Part shown: positions 1 through 10,207 of the stretch, piece by piece | Layout: each line of letters starts with the position of its first letter | Numbering within the stretch: position 1 is the stretch's first letter | Source of the DNA: an uncultured Pelagibacteraceae bacterium | GTDB lineage: Bacteria > Pseudomonadota > Alphaproteobacteria > Pelagibacterales > Pelagibacteraceae | Reading direction: 5' to 3' | Length of the DNA stretch: 64,000 bases | NCBI GenBank assembly: GCA_902589765.1 | Contig: CACIUF010000001.1 | Coordinates: forward strand, 62,001-126,000 | Notes under the pieces: generated by a model | The model's input: the letters and a program-made list of their open reading frames with translations, nothing else | Databases searched by the model: none | Told to the model about the DNA's origin: nothing | Made by a program: the position numbers and the translations under genes

Positions 1-1050
1 CTTTTTAGATTTTAATAATTTAAGAGCATTTGTTTCAAAACCATTTGCAATAATTACCTCTAAAAAAGTTTTGTTTAACTCAACTGCTAAACTTTTATTA
101 ATTTTAAAATTGCAAGAGACAATACCTCCAAATGCGCTTACAGGATCACATTCAAATGCAGATTTATAACTGCTTACTTTGTCCTTTAAAATAGAAACTC
201 CACAAGGGTTAGCATGTTTGATAATTACAGTGCCTATATTTTTTGGTAGACTTTTGGATATCGTTAAAGCAGCAAAAATATCATTGTAATTGTTATAGCT
301 TAATTGTTTTCCATGAATTTTTCTTAATTTGAAATCTTTATTTTTAGAGTAAATAGCAGATATTTGGTGTGGATTTTCTCCATATCTTAATCTCTCAATT
401 AAGTTTCCGTAAATAATTTTTTTCTCTGTAAAATTTTCACTTGTGACTGAATTGAAGTAATCTGAAATTACGGAGTCATAATATGCTGTTTCATTAAAGG
501 CTGATTGAGATAATTTTTTTCTAAATTCTAATTTTGTTGAACCCTTAAATTTTTTTAACTGATCAATCAATGCTGAATATTGATTGGTGGATGTTATTAC
601 TGCAACGTCATTGTAATTTTTTGCAGCACTTCTAACTAAGGCAGGACCACCAATATCAATTTTTTCAATTATTTTATTATGATTTTTTGTTGTGTTTAAA
701 GTTTTTTCAAATGGATAAAAGTTGACTATAACTAAATCAATATTTTGAAAATTATTTTTTTTTATTTCTTTTTTATGAGAATTATTGTCTCTTTTATTTA
801 AGATTCCCGCATGAATTTTTGGATGTAGTGTTTTTACACGTCCATCAAGAATTTCATTAAAACCAGTATAATCAGAAACTTCAAGGCATCGATAGCCTAA
901 TTTTCTAATTGCCTTAAATGTACCCCCTGAACTAATCAGTTTAACATTATACCTGTTTAAAGTTTGTAATAATGGTTTTAAGTTTGATTTATCTGAAACG
1001 GATATTACAGCCGATTTTATTCTTCTTACTATATTTTTTTTATTTGCCAT
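1..1050 (-). CDS. purH: Bifunctional phosphoribosylaminoimidazolecarboxamide formyltransferase/IMP cyclohydrolase, N-terminal part (runs off left edge)
   Basis: Reverse-strand translation from ATG at 1050: MANKKNIVRRIKSAVISVSDKSNLKPLLQTLNRYNVKLISSGGTFKAIRKLGYRCLEVSDYTGFNEILDGRVKTLHPKIHAGIL, typical PurH start; absent from ORF track because truncated. Confidence 0.95.
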   Translation of the reverse strand, partial: MANKKNIVRRIKSAVISVSDKSNLKPLLQTLNRYNVKLISSGGTFKAIRKLGYRCLEVSDYTGFNEILDGRVKTLHPKIHAGILNKRDNNSHKKEIKKNNFQNIDLVIVNFYPFEKTLNTTKNHNKIIEKIDIGGPALVRSAAKNYNDVAVITSTNQYSALIDQLKKFKGSTKLEFRKKLSQSAFNETAYYDSVISDYFNSVTSENFTEKKIIYGNLIERLRYGENPHQISAIYSKNKDFKLRKIHGKQLSYNNYNDIFAALTISKSLPKNIGTVIIKHANPCGVSILKDKVSSYKSAFECDPVSAFGGIVSCNFKINKSLAVELNKTFLEVIIANGFETNALKLLKSKK

Positions 1051-2636
1051 TTAATATCTTCGGTCTGGTTATTTGAAATTCCAGAAATAAATATATTTTG
1101 ATTATCAATATATGAATTTTTATTACCGAAATATAAACCATTATCAATATTTATATCATAATTATCACAAGAAAATTTCCAACCCTCATCTTCCAATTCA
1201 ATTAATATTGATTTACCATCCTGAGTTTTCATTAATTTTACGTCAGGTTCTACATGAAATCGAATATCAAATTTATAATTTTTATTAATCTTTTTTAGAA
1301 TTTTATCACAACCAACGAAAGTTTCTTCTTCAGGATAAAATTCTATATTTCTTTCATGAATAGTATTATATTTTTTTTGGTATCCATCATGAGAAGCATT
1401 TATTTTCCAATAGTTTTTTTCAAAAATAGTCTCTCTTTTTGTAATTTTTAAACCCCTGGTAACAAAAAAAGATTTATCACTGTTTGTAAATTTGCAGGAA
1501 GAATTATCATCGATTACTAAGGTATTCTGAGCCGCAGTTGATCTTGATAAATGATTTAGTTTTATATTTGCTTCACTATGATAGCCACAATTGCTAATTA
1601 ATTTTTTTCCATTAGAAATTATTTCAAAAGATAAAGCCCCAGATTGATAATCTTTAGAAAAAAATGAATTTGGTGAAGGACCAGCGTCCATAGTGAGACA
1701 CATCTTTTTATTTCTCAAAATAATATATCCACCATAATCTTGATTGTCATTTTTGAATTTATAACCTAGTCTTTGAAGATAATTATCAAAATTATTATTA
1801 TCCGAGATGTTATTACCGTTATAAAGAATATCACTTTTTAGATTTTGCCAAACAAAAGCGTAACCTTGTCCAAGATAGTATATTGTTTCATTGATATGTT
1901 CTGGAATATTAATTTGAGATTCTTTAAACCACTCTCTGATTAAAATATAATATTTCAAATAAAATATTAATTGTTTAATACTCCTTGATTTAGGAAAACC
2001 AGAATTATCAAGAGTAATTTTAGATATTTTTTTTAGTAAATTTAAACCATATGACAAATACTTTTTTTCATCCTGATAACAAAGGCCAACTAATATAATA
2101 GATGCACAACCTATCAATTTATCTTCAACAAATTTTGATTTATCAATTTCATTTATGAGGTGATTTGCTTGTTTTTGTACCATAGTGTTGAAATCAATTT
2201 TATATTGTCCGTTACCATCTTCATAAGTAAGATTATGACTAGATAACCAAGCAATAATTCTTTTTGCAGTTAGATCGAAATTCCAACTTTTTGCATCGTA
2301 TTTATGATTTAAAGTCATCCAGTTTTTTATAACTGATTGGGTATTTTTTTTTGAAGACTTAAGATCTAAACTAAAAAGCCAATAAAAATTATTAAGTTTT
2401 CTTAAGTTTTTTTTGGTTATTTCTTTATTATCCCAAATTTCATTAAATGCAAAATCTTCAATCCTAAATTTTTTTTTTTGATATTTAATTAAGGATGAAA
2501 GTAAATGAGGACTAGGCTTATAGATCAAATTTTGATAATAAGTTTTTGAAATTTTTTTATCGTACAGACTAGAATTTAAATATAATTCTCTTATTTTATC
2601 GAAAATATTAAAAAAAAACCGATTTATGTAAATCAT
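1029..2636 (-). CDS. Heparinase II/III family protein
   Basis: 535 aa ORF with heparinase II/III-like C-terminal beta region (SFEIISNGKKLISNCGYHSEANIKLNHLSRSTAAQNTLVIDD); 22 bp overlap with purH start. Confidence 0.8.
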   Translation of the reverse strand: MIYINRFFFNIFDKIRELYLNSSLYDKKISKTYYQNLIYKPSPHLLSSLIKYQKKKFRIEDFAFNEIWDNKEITKKNLRKLNNFYWLFSLDLKSSKKNTQSVIKNWMTLNHKYDAKSWNFDLTAKRIIAWLSSHNLTYEDGNGQYKIDFNTMVQKQANHLINEIDKSKFVEDKLIGCASIILVGLCYQDEKKYLSYGLNLLKKISKITLDNSGFPKSRSIKQLIFYLKYYILIREWFKESQINIPEHINETIYYLGQGYAFVWQNLKSDILYNGNNISDNNNFDNYLQRLGYKFKNDNQDYGGYIILRNKKMCLTMDAGPSPNSFFSKDYQSGALSFEIISNGKKLISNCGYHSEANIKLNHLSRSTAAQNTLVIDDNSSCKFTNSDKSFFVTRGLKITKRETIFEKNYWKINASHDGYQKKYNTIHERNIEFYPEEETFVGCDKILKKINKNYKFDIRFHVEPDVKLMKTQDGKSILIELEDEGWKFSCDNYDINIDNGLYFGNKNSYIDNQNIFISGISNNQTEDIKWQIKKI

Positions 2637-2640
2637 GAAA

Positions 2641-3300
2641 TTATTTTGATTTTAATAATTCAATATTCTTTTTTATATCTCCATTATTACTTTTAAAAAT
2701 TGTTGTTCCAGAAACGAGTATATTTGCTCCTGCTTCTATTGCCTCTTTTGAATTGTCAAAATTGATACCTCCATCAATTTCAATATCAAAATTGAGATTT
2801 TGAGCTTTCTGTATTTCTTTTAGCTCTTTAATTTTTGATAAAACTTCTGGCATAAATTTTTGACCACCAAAACCGGGGTTAACACTCATTATTAAAACTA
2901 AGTCAATTTCGTTCAAGTGTTCTCTAATTACATCAACTTTAGTTTCAGGATTTAAAGATACTCCGACCTTTTTATTTAATTGTTTTATCTTTGAAATAGA
3001 TGAACTTAGATCGTCTGTAGCTTCTGGATGAATAGTAATAATATCTGCACCTGCATCAGAATATGCATCAATATATTTGTGTACTGGAGAAATCATTAAA
3101 TGGACATCAAATATCATTGATGATTGTTTTTTTAATGCTTTTATAACTGGAGGTCCAATGGTTAAATTTGGAACAAAATGCCCATCCATCACATCTACAT
3201 GAATCATATCGGCCCCGGCGTCTTCCAAACGTTTTATTTCGTTTCCTAATTGACTAAAATCAGCAGATAAGATTGACGGTGATATTTGTATTTTTTTCAT
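2641..3300 (-). CDS. rpe: Ribulose-phosphate 3-epimerase
   Basis: ISPSILSADFSQLGNEI...MIHVDVMDGHFVPNLTIGP...MSVNPGFGGQKF...EIDGGIN motifs. Confidence 0.97.
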   Translation of the reverse strand: MKKIQISPSILSADFSQLGNEIKRLEDAGADMIHVDVMDGHFVPNLTIGPPVIKALKKQSSMIFDVHLMISPVHKYIDAYSDAGADIITIHPEATDDLSSSISKIKQLNKKVGVSLNPETKVDVIREHLNEIDLVLIMSVNPGFGGQKFMPEVLSKIKELKEIQKAQNLNFDIEIDGGINFDNSKEAIEAGANILVSGTTIFKSNNGDIKKNIELLKSK

Positions 3301-3327
3301 TGATAACTAAATTACTAGTACCAATTT

Positions 3328-3684
3328 TTAAAATTTAATTGAATTAAAAAATTGATAAATTTGTCTAGAAATTTCACTTTCCAAAGGAAAAGATAACATT
3401 CCCATGACAGAATATCCCAAAATCCATGGCATTAAATAAAATCTTATCATAAAGAAAAACCAAGCAACATATAGTGGAACTATCGGTTGAATAATAAATT
3501 CGGGTGTAATTGGTTTAAAAATACGTAGTAATGGATTTGTAAATTTTACGAATACTTTCATGAAAAAAAATTGAGAGTCTTCTTTTTGGAAAATATTCAT
3601 TGCAACTCTACCAATTAATGTCCACATTATTACCCCAAGTATGTAATCAATAATGTACACCATTGGGTGAAAATTAGCCGACAT
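3328..3684 (-). CDS. YggT-like conserved membrane protein
   Basis: 118 aa, hydrophobic, FTNPLLRIFKPITPEF...IVPLYVAWFFF resembles the YggT repeat. Confidence 0.55.
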   Translation of the reverse strand: MSANFHPMVYIIDYILGVIMWTLIGRVAMNIFQKEDSQFFFMKVFVKFTNPLLRIFKPITPEFIIQPIVPLYVAWFFFMIRFYLMPWILGYSVMGMLSFPLESEISRQIYQFFNSIKF

Positions 3685-3720
3685 TTAAGAATTTATATTG
3701 GAAAAAGACTTGAATTAAAA

Positions 3721-3740
3721 GGGGCGAAATTAATCGCCCC
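3721..3740 (-). terminator. Rho-independent-type terminator for the symporter operon
   Basis: GGGGCGA-AATTAA-TCGCCCC 7 bp stem, followed on the minus strand by TTTTAATT; lies just after the stop at 3754. Confidence 0.75.
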
Positions 3741-3753
3741 TTAAAATAATTAT

Positions 3754-5568
3754 TTAGTGTTGTTTGCCAAGGATCGATTTACCTGATGGTACTCGAACCT
3801 CATCAACCATTTTCTGCGTTGCAGCGTTTGGCGCTGAAGTCATTAGACTTACAACAACCATAGCTACTAAGCTGACAGCTGAACCAAAGATACCAAATGT
3901 TAACTGTGTAATACCTAAGAATCCACTTCCGCCGCTTCTTACCCAAATTAGGTAACCAGCACCAGAAATTAATCCTAAAGCCATACCAGCTATAGCACCT
4001 TCTCTGTTAGCTCTCTTCCACCATACACCAAGTACAAGTGGGAAGAATAATCCAGACATCGCAAAGTCAAAAGCCCAGATTACCGAACCTAAGATACCTT
4101 GGATCTCCATTGCTGCAATAGTTGCTCCAGCAAAACCAATTACTACAAGTAGTACCCTTGCAACAACTAGTCTCTTAGCAGTCTCAGCTTTTGGATCGAT
4201 GATTTTATAATAAACATCGTGTGAGATTGCATTAGCAATTGCTAGAATCAAACCATCAGCTGTTGACATGGCAGCAGCCATACCTCCAGCAGCAACTAGA
4301 CCTGAGATTACGTATGGTAATCCAGCTATTTCTGGAGTTGCTAACACAACGGCTTTACCACCCATGAAAAACTCATTTAATTCAAGAGTTCCATTTCCGT
4401 TAAAGTCGCTTACAAACATTAAGTTTGCTTGGTTCCAGTTTTGATACCAATCTATCGCTTGTACTTCTGAAATTGATTTACCAATAATACCTGTTGGTAA
4501 TGTTGGATCAATCAATGACAACTTAGATAGTGTCGCTAACATTGGAGCAGAAGAATAAAGTAGGAAAATAAAGAATAAAGACCAACCTACTGATTTTCTA
4601 GCTGCTTTTACACTCGGAGTAGTGAAATATCTCATCATCACGTGAGGCAATGAAGCTGTTCCCATCATCATCGCTAGTGCTAATGAAATAAACGCCCAAG
4701 GCGTTGCATTCACCGCTGAGTGAGCTTTAGTTATACCAGCCAAACCTTTTGGCACCTCTTTTAGATTTTCAGCAGAGTTTTTCACAAAACCAAACTGAGC
4801 TTCTAATTCAGCAATTCTTGATACTTCATCAGCTAACATGAAGTGTGGGAAGAAACCCGCACCCATTTTGTTACTGATCCAGAATACTGGTAATAAGTAA
4901 GCTATGATTAGTACAATATATTGTGCAACCTGTGTCCAAGTTACTCCTCTCATACCGCCTAACATTGAACATAGTAAGATACTTACTAATCCAACATAAA
5001 CTGCGTATTGGAATGGAATATCAAGTGCAACAGATGCAATAGTACCTGTAGCGTTAATTTGTGCAGTCACATAAGTAAATGATGCAACAGTTAAAACTAC
5101 CACTGCAAGAAATCTACTTAAATTACCACCATATCTTGTACCAATAAAATCTGGAACTGTGTAACAGCCAAATTTTCTCAAGTATGGTGCTAATAAAGAT
5201 GCGACTAATACATATCCACCAGTCCAACCTACAAGAAGTGCCATATATCCGTAACCCTTGAAGTAAATACCTCCTGCCATTGCAACGAATGATGCACCAG
5301 ACATCCAGTCTGCTGCAGTTGCCATTCCGTTGAATACAGTTGGCACTTGTCTTCCAGCTACGTAATAAGCATCAGCTTGAGCTGTACGTGATAGATAACC
5401 AATTATAGCATAAATGGCTACTGTGAAAGCAACGAAACAAATTCCGATTGTTTTCGCAGTCATACCCATCTGCTCGGCAATTGACATAATGATTATGAAA
5501 GCTAAAAAACCTCCTGTATAGATTCCATAAACCTTAGGTAAATTGTCTATAAAATTACCTTTCATCAT
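3754..5568 (-). CDS. Sodium:solute symporter (SSS) family protein, acetate-permease-like large subunit
   Basis: 604 aa; GRQVPTVFNGMATAADWMSGASFVAMAGGIYFKGYGYMA and LATPEIAGLPYVISGLVAAGGMAAAMSTADGLILAIANAISHD typical of SSS/ActP-like; paired with DUF4212 small subunit. Confidence 0.9.
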   Translation of the reverse strand: MMKGNFIDNLPKVYGIYTGGFLAFIIIMSIAEQMGMTAKTIGICFVAFTVAIYAIIGYLSRTAQADAYYVAGRQVPTVFNGMATAADWMSGASFVAMAGGIYFKGYGYMALLVGWTGGYVLVASLLAPYLRKFGCYTVPDFIGTRYGGNLSRFLAVVVLTVASFTYVTAQINATGTIASVALDIPFQYAVYVGLVSILLCSMLGGMRGVTWTQVAQYIVLIIAYLLPVFWISNKMGAGFFPHFMLADEVSRIAELEAQFGFVKNSAENLKEVPKGLAGITKAHSAVNATPWAFISLALAMMMGTASLPHVMMRYFTTPSVKAARKSVGWSLFFIFLLYSSAPMLATLSKLSLIDPTLPTGIIGKSISEVQAIDWYQNWNQANLMFVSDFNGNGTLELNEFFMGGKAVVLATPEIAGLPYVISGLVAAGGMAAAMSTADGLILAIANAISHDVYYKIIDPKAETAKRLVVARVLLVVIGFAGATIAAMEIQGILGSVIWAFDFAMSGLFFPLVLGVWWKRANREGAIAGMALGLISGAGYLIWVRSGGSGFLGITQLTFGIFGSAVSLVAMVVVSLMTSAPNAATQKMVDEVRVPSGKSILGKQH

Positions 5569-5829
5569 TTAGTCATCCCCTCTTTCTGAGAAGCCGAACT
5601 CTTCATCAATTTTCTCCTGCCTGTTCGCAAACCAGAAAATTAGGATTACGAAAGCACCAAGAGAACCCTGACAAGTGAACCAATAAGTTAACGGATAACC
5701 AAATGGTCCCGTAACTTCATTCATTTCAGCTCCGAATAAGAAGATGCCAATTGAGAATACAAACCAGATTGCTAGTGTCATGAATAGCAAACCTCTGGAT
5801 TTTTCCCAGTGTTGTTCTTGTTTTGACAT
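5569..5829 (-). CDS. DUF4212 domain protein, symporter small subunit
   Basis: 86 aa; two TM segments with FGYPLTYWFTCQGSLGAFVILIFWFANRQEKID; directly upstream of the SSS gene. Confidence 0.85.
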   Translation of the reverse strand: MSKQEQHWEKSRGLLFMTLAIWFVFSIGIFLFGAEMNEVTGPFGYPLTYWFTCQGSLGAFVILIFWFANRQEKIDEEFGFSERGDD

Positions 5830-5847
5830 TTATACCTCTCTCTTTTT

Positions 5848-5935
5848 AGTTATAACTGGCAAAAACCATAACCATTATCGAAGAGATTTAAAGTGTTAAA
5901 ATTGCTCAAATTAGTCCAATTTATGGGTTATAACT
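5848..5935. promoter_or_regulatory. Pair of near-identical palindromic sites in the divergent intergenic region
   Basis: AGTTATAACT (5848-5857, perfect palindrome) and GGTTATAACT (5926-5935), each followed by a similar NNCAAAAA tract. Confidence 0.4.
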
Positions 5936-5954
5936 ATCAAAAATAGCTTATTTT

Positions 5955-6578
5955 ATGGGAAAATATAAACTTACTTGGAAAGATCTTACCTTGAGGGACT
6001 TCAAGATCTATCTATTTGCCCTTTTTAAAGCATTTATCCCTAAAAAAAAAATAAAGTCATTAGATGAATTAGAGCATTTTATTCAAACAAAATCAGCTTG
6101 GGTTTCGCAAGTTACTTTGTATGGTTATTTAAAGACTAGGATGGGCACTAGGTATGTGCTTCATTTTGAAAATGATGAATTTATGAAGTCAGTTAATTTA
6201 GCTAAATGGAATATCTATGCTGTAGCTTTACAAGATCTTACGTTTTTTACTTTCTCTTATTTAAAAGCAACTACAAACTATGAAGATACCAATAAGGCTA
6301 AAGAAATTTTTTTTAAAATTCTAGATGATGAAATTTCAAACAAAATGCCTTTAGATATTATCGAAAACACCAAAAAAAATTTTGATGAAAGATTTGAGAA
6401 AATGAATTGGGATACTTATCATAGTGATCTCCCTTTTAATCCAAGCGCATTATCTTTATATAAGTGGGCTCCAATTGCAGAGGAGCTAAAAACTTTAGAT
6501 CGTAAAATAGTTTTGAATTCAGTCATTCTCAAATGGGATGTCGTTAAGAAAGAATTTCAAGAAAGATTAGGTTTCTAA
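5955..6578 (+). CDS. Conserved hypothetical protein
   Basis: 207 aa ORF, no family recognised; fills space between divergent and convergent neighbours. Confidence 0.75.
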   Translation: MGKYKLTWKDLTLRDFKIYLFALFKAFIPKKKIKSLDELEHFIQTKSAWVSQVTLYGYLKTRMGTRYVLHFENDEFMKSVNLAKWNIYAVALQDLTFFTFSYLKATTNYEDTNKAKEIFFKILDDEISNKMPLDIIENTKKNFDERFEKMNWDTYHSDLPFNPSALSLYKWAPIAEELKTLDRKIVLNSVILKWDVVKKEFQERLGF

Positions 6579-8653
6579 GTATTTTTTCTATTGTCAACTA
6601 AACTATCAACAACACTTGGATCAGCTAAAGTAGTGGTATCGCCTAATTGACCATGTTCATTTGCTGCAATCTTTCTAAGAATTCTTCTCATTATTTTTCC
6701 AGATCTTGTTTTTGGAAGCCCTGGAGTGAAGTGAATCAAGTCAGGAGTTGCTAATGGACCTATTTGTTTTCTAACCCATAATTTTAGTTCTCTTTCAAGA
6801 TCTCCTGTCTCAGTCTCGCCTGCATTAAGAGTTACGTAACAATAAAGTCCATTTCCTTTAATGTCATGTGGATAACCAACCACGGCAGCTTCAGCAACTT
6901 TAGGATGAGCAACAAAAGCACTTTCAATTTCAGCAGTACCCAAGTTATGTCCTGATACAATAATTACATCATCTACTCGTCCAGTGATCCAGTAATATCC
7001 ATCTTTGTCTCGTCTGCACCCATCCCCAGTAAAGTATTTTCCATCAAATTGAGAAAAGTAAGTATCAATAAATCTCTGATGATCGCCATAAACAGTTCTC
7101 ATTTGGCCTGGCCAAGACTGAGCTATACAAAGTCTTCCTTCTCCTGCACCTTTAATTTCTTTTCCATCTTTATCGACAAGAACAGGTTTAATTCCATAAA
7201 AAGGTTTTGTTGCTGAACCAGGTTTTAAAGGTATAGCACCTGTTTGAGGTGCAATTAAAATTCCACCCGTCTCAGTTTGCCACCACGTATCTACGATTGG
7301 ACACTTTGAGTTTCCAACTGTTTTATAATACCACATCCAAGCCTCTGGATTTATAGGCTCTCCTACTGTACCTAATAATTTAAGAGATTTGCGAGATGTT
7401 TTATTTACTGGATCATCGCCCTCTCGCATAAGGGCTCTGATAGCTGTTGGAGCAGTGTAAAAAGTATTTACTTTATATTTATCAACAATCTGCCACCATC
7501 TTGAGCTGTCTGGATAATTTGGTACTCCCTCAAACATAATTGTAGTAGCTCCATTAGATAAAGGTCCATAAATTATATAACTATGACCTGTTACCCAACC
7601 TATATCTGCAGTGCACCAATAAATATCTTTAGGCTTATAGTTAAATATGTATTGATGAGTCATGGATGCATAGACCATGTATCCACCCGTTGTGTGTAAC
7701 ACACCTTTCGGTTTACCAGTAGATCCAGAAGTATAAAGAATAAATAAAGGATCTTCCGCATTCATTTCCTCAGGTTCACAATGACTTGGGACATCTTTAA
7801 TTAGATCATGATACCAAACATCTCTGCTCTCATCCCAATAAACATAGTTTCCTGTTCTTTTGACAACAATACATTTTTTAACATCAGGACAATTACTTAA
7901 TGCTTCATCGGTTGTTGCTTTTAATGGAATTGTTTTTCCACCTCTAACACCCTCATCAGCTGTTATAATGTATTCTGATTTACAATCATTTACTCTTCCA
8001 GAAATAGACTCTGCTGAAAAACCACCAAATATTATAGAATGTATGGCTCCTATCCTTGCACAAGCTAACATCAAAACAGCCAGCTCAGGTATCATCGTTA
8101 AATATATTGTTACTCTGTCTCCTTTTTGTATCCCTAATTTTTTTAAACCATTAGCTGCTTTTGAAACTTTTTGATGAAGTTGTTTATAAGAAATTTTTTG
8201 AGTATCCTTAGGATCATCACCTACCCAAATTATAGCTGTTTTATCTTTTTTATCTTTTAAGTGTCGATCAATACAATTAGCAGAGGCATTTAAAGTTCCA
8301 TCTTCAAACCATTTTATTTTAACTTCATCTTTACTATACTTCACATCTTTAATTTTTTTATATGGTTTTATCCATGTAATTCTTTTTCCTTCTTTTTTCC
8401 AAAAAGCATTATTGTTCTTAATAGAGTCAGTATATTTATTCTGATATTGAGATTTATTAATTAAACCACTTTTCACCCACTCTGGTTTTGGTTTAAAAAT
8501 TTGTTCTTGTGTTGAGCCTTCGTTATTAATTTTAACTTTTTTTATCTTACTTCTAATCTTTTTTTTTCTTTTAAGAATTTTTTTTCTTTTTTTAACCTTC
8601 TTTCTTTTTGAGGTTTTTTTTCTAGATTTAGATTTTTTCTTTTTTTTAGGCAT
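6575..8653 (-). CDS. acs: Acetyl-CoA synthetase with Lys/Arg-rich N-terminal extension
   Basis: [73 protein letters not shown]-terminus [25 protein letters not shown]. Confidence 0.96.
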   Translation of the reverse strand: MPKKKKKSKSRKKTSKRKKVKKRKKILKRKKKIRSKIKKVKINNEGSTQEQIFKPKPEWVKSGLINKSQYQNKYTDSIKNNNAFWKKEGKRITWIKPYKKIKDVKYSKDEVKIKWFEDGTLNASANCIDRHLKDKKDKTAIIWVGDDPKDTQKISYKQLHQKVSKAANGLKKLGIQKGDRVTIYLTMIPELAVLMLACARIGAIHSIIFGGFSAESISGRVNDCKSEYIITADEGVRGGKTIPLKATTDEALSNCPDVKKCIVVKRTGNYVYWDESRDVWYHDLIKDVPSHCEPEEMNAEDPLFILYTSGSTGKPKGVLHTTGGYMVYASMTHQYIFNYKPKDIYWCTADIGWVTGHSYIIYGPLSNGATTIMFEGVPNYPDSSRWWQIVDKYKVNTFYTAPTAIRALMREGDDPVNKTSRKSLKLLGTVGEPINPEAWMWYYKTVGNSKCPIVDTWWQTETGGILIAPQTGAIPLKPGSATKPFYGIKPVLVDKDGKEIKGAGEGRLCIAQSWPGQMRTVYGDHQRFIDTYFSQFDGKYFTGDGCRRDKDGYYWITGRVDDVIIVSGHNLGTAEIESAFVAHPKVAEAAVVGYPHDIKGNGLYCYVTLNAGETETGDLERELKLWVRKQIGPLATPDLIHFTPGLPKTRSGKIMRRILRKIAANEHGQLGDTTTLADPSVVDSLVDNRKNT

Positions 8654-8664
8654 AAATATTATTT

Positions 8665-9078
8665 CTAAATCTTACCCATGTTATTTAAAATTTTCCAGCT
8701 TTTAGAATCTATCGGCATTACTGATAGTCTGCTTTGTTTAATAAGTGATAAATGGCTTAATTGCTTGTTTTTCTTAATATCCTCAAGACTTACAGGCTTA
8801 TTTAATTTTTTTAAAAACTTTACTGTAACAGCAACAAATCGACCAGATTTATCTGTCTTGTCTAAATATGCTTCCTTAATAACCTCAACAATACCAACAA
8901 TTTCCTTTCCTATGTTCGAATGATAGAAAAAACATTGATCTCCTTTTCTCATTGATTTTAAATTTTTGGCAGCTTGATAATTTCTTACTCCATCCCAAGG
9001 AGCACCTTTAATACCAGCTTTTTTTTGTTGATCAATTGACCAAACGTCAGGTTCTGACTTAAGTAACCAATATTGCAT
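8665..9078 (-). CDS. EVE domain-containing protein
   Basis: [18 protein letters not shown]...[28 protein letters not shown] is the EVE signature. Confidence 0.92.
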   Translation of the reverse strand: MQYWLLKSEPDVWSIDQQKKAGIKGAPWDGVRNYQAAKNLKSMRKGDQCFFYHSNIGKEIVGIVEVIKEAYLDKTDKSGRFVAVTVKFLKKLNKPVSLEDIKKNKQLSHLSLIKQSRLSVMPIDSKSWKILNNMGKI

Positions 9079-10151
9079 TAAAGTTTAACCCCAGCACCTT
9101 TTAAAAATAATGCATTTTCATCTAAGGGCCATCTTGGTTTTGCTGGATGATCTAGTTTATTAAATAGTTTTAATTTATACTTTTCCAAACCTACCATTGC
9201 TATCATTGCAGCATTATCCCCACATATTTCAATTGGTGGAAAAACACCTTGATAATTGTTTTCTTTACACAAGTTTATCAACACAGATCTTATTTTTTTA
9301 TTTGCTGCTACACCACCAGCAACAACAAAAATTTTATCTTGCTTATTTTTTTGTTTTTCAAATTCATTAAAAGCAATTTTGGTTTTTTTTTTCAATATTT
9401 CTTCAATTGTTTTTTGAAAAGAAGCTGCCAAATTAAATTTTTCTTGCTCTGTTTTAATGGTTTTACTTATCTTCAGGATTGCAGTTTTAAGACCAGCAAA
9501 CGACAAATTACAACCACCCTTGTTAATAATAGGTTTTGGTAGATCATAAGAATTTGGATCACCTTTTTCTGCCCAAAGCTCGATTTGGGGTCCTCCAGGA
9601 AATTCTATTCCTAAAAGTTTTGCAGTTTTGTCGAAAGCTTCACCTAGTGCATCGTCAATAGTTGTTCCTAGTCTTTTATATTTTCCAAGACCTTGAACAT
9701 TTAAATATTGTGAATGACCACCCGAAATTAATAGTAGGAGGTAAGGATAATTTAAGTTTGAAACTAATTTTGGACTCAATGCATGTCCTTCTAAATGATT
9801 TACAGCTATAAAAGGCTTATTTATTGAAGAGGCAAAAGCTTTTCCAAAGCTTAAGCCTACTGACAAACAAACTATTAGGCCAGGACCTGCAGTCGAAGCT
9901 ACTGCATCAATATCTTTGATTTTTATTTCACTATCATCCAAAGCTTTCTTCACGATTAAATCTATTTTTTCGATATGTGATCTGGCCGCTAACTCTGGAA
10001 CTACACCTCCAAATTCTTTATGGACATCAGTTTGGCTAGAGACAATGTTTGACAAAATTATAGGTTTCCCTTGGTCATTCTCAGTTATAACCGAGGCAGC
10101 AGTTTCATCACAACTAGTTTCAATTCCAAGAATTAGGGGTTTTTTACTCAT
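9078..10151 (-). CDS. tsaD: tRNA N6-adenosine threonylcarbamoyltransferase
   Basis: LGIETSCDETAASV, NHLEGHALSP, LLISGGHSQ, TIDDALGEAFDKTAKLLG. Confidence 0.97.
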   Translation of the reverse strand: MSKKPLILGIETSCDETAASVITENDQGKPIILSNIVSSQTDVHKEFGGVVPELAARSHIEKIDLIVKKALDDSEIKIKDIDAVASTAGPGLIVCLSVGLSFGKAFASSINKPFIAVNHLEGHALSPKLVSNLNYPYLLLLISGGHSQYLNVQGLGKYKRLGTTIDDALGEAFDKTAKLLGIEFPGGPQIELWAEKGDPNSYDLPKPIINKGGCNLSFAGLKTAILKISKTIKTEQEKFNLAASFQKTIEEILKKKTKIAFNEFEKQKNKQDKIFVVAGGVAANKKIRSVLINLCKENNYQGVFPPIEICGDNAAMIAMVGLEKYKLKLFNKLDHPAKPRWPLDENALFLKGAGVKL

Positions 10152-10207
10152 ACAAATAGTTTTTAATAATTGTACATTTCCAATACAAGAAGGAAATAAA
10201 TTTATTT

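Noticed and set aside
7860-8174. Plus-strand ORF antisense to acs
   Set aside because: Shadow ORF within a strongly conserved coding sequence; no recognisable family
9249-9542. Plus-strand ORF antisense to tsaD
   Set aside because: Shadow ORF with F/K/C-rich composition expected from antisense of AT-rich coding DNA
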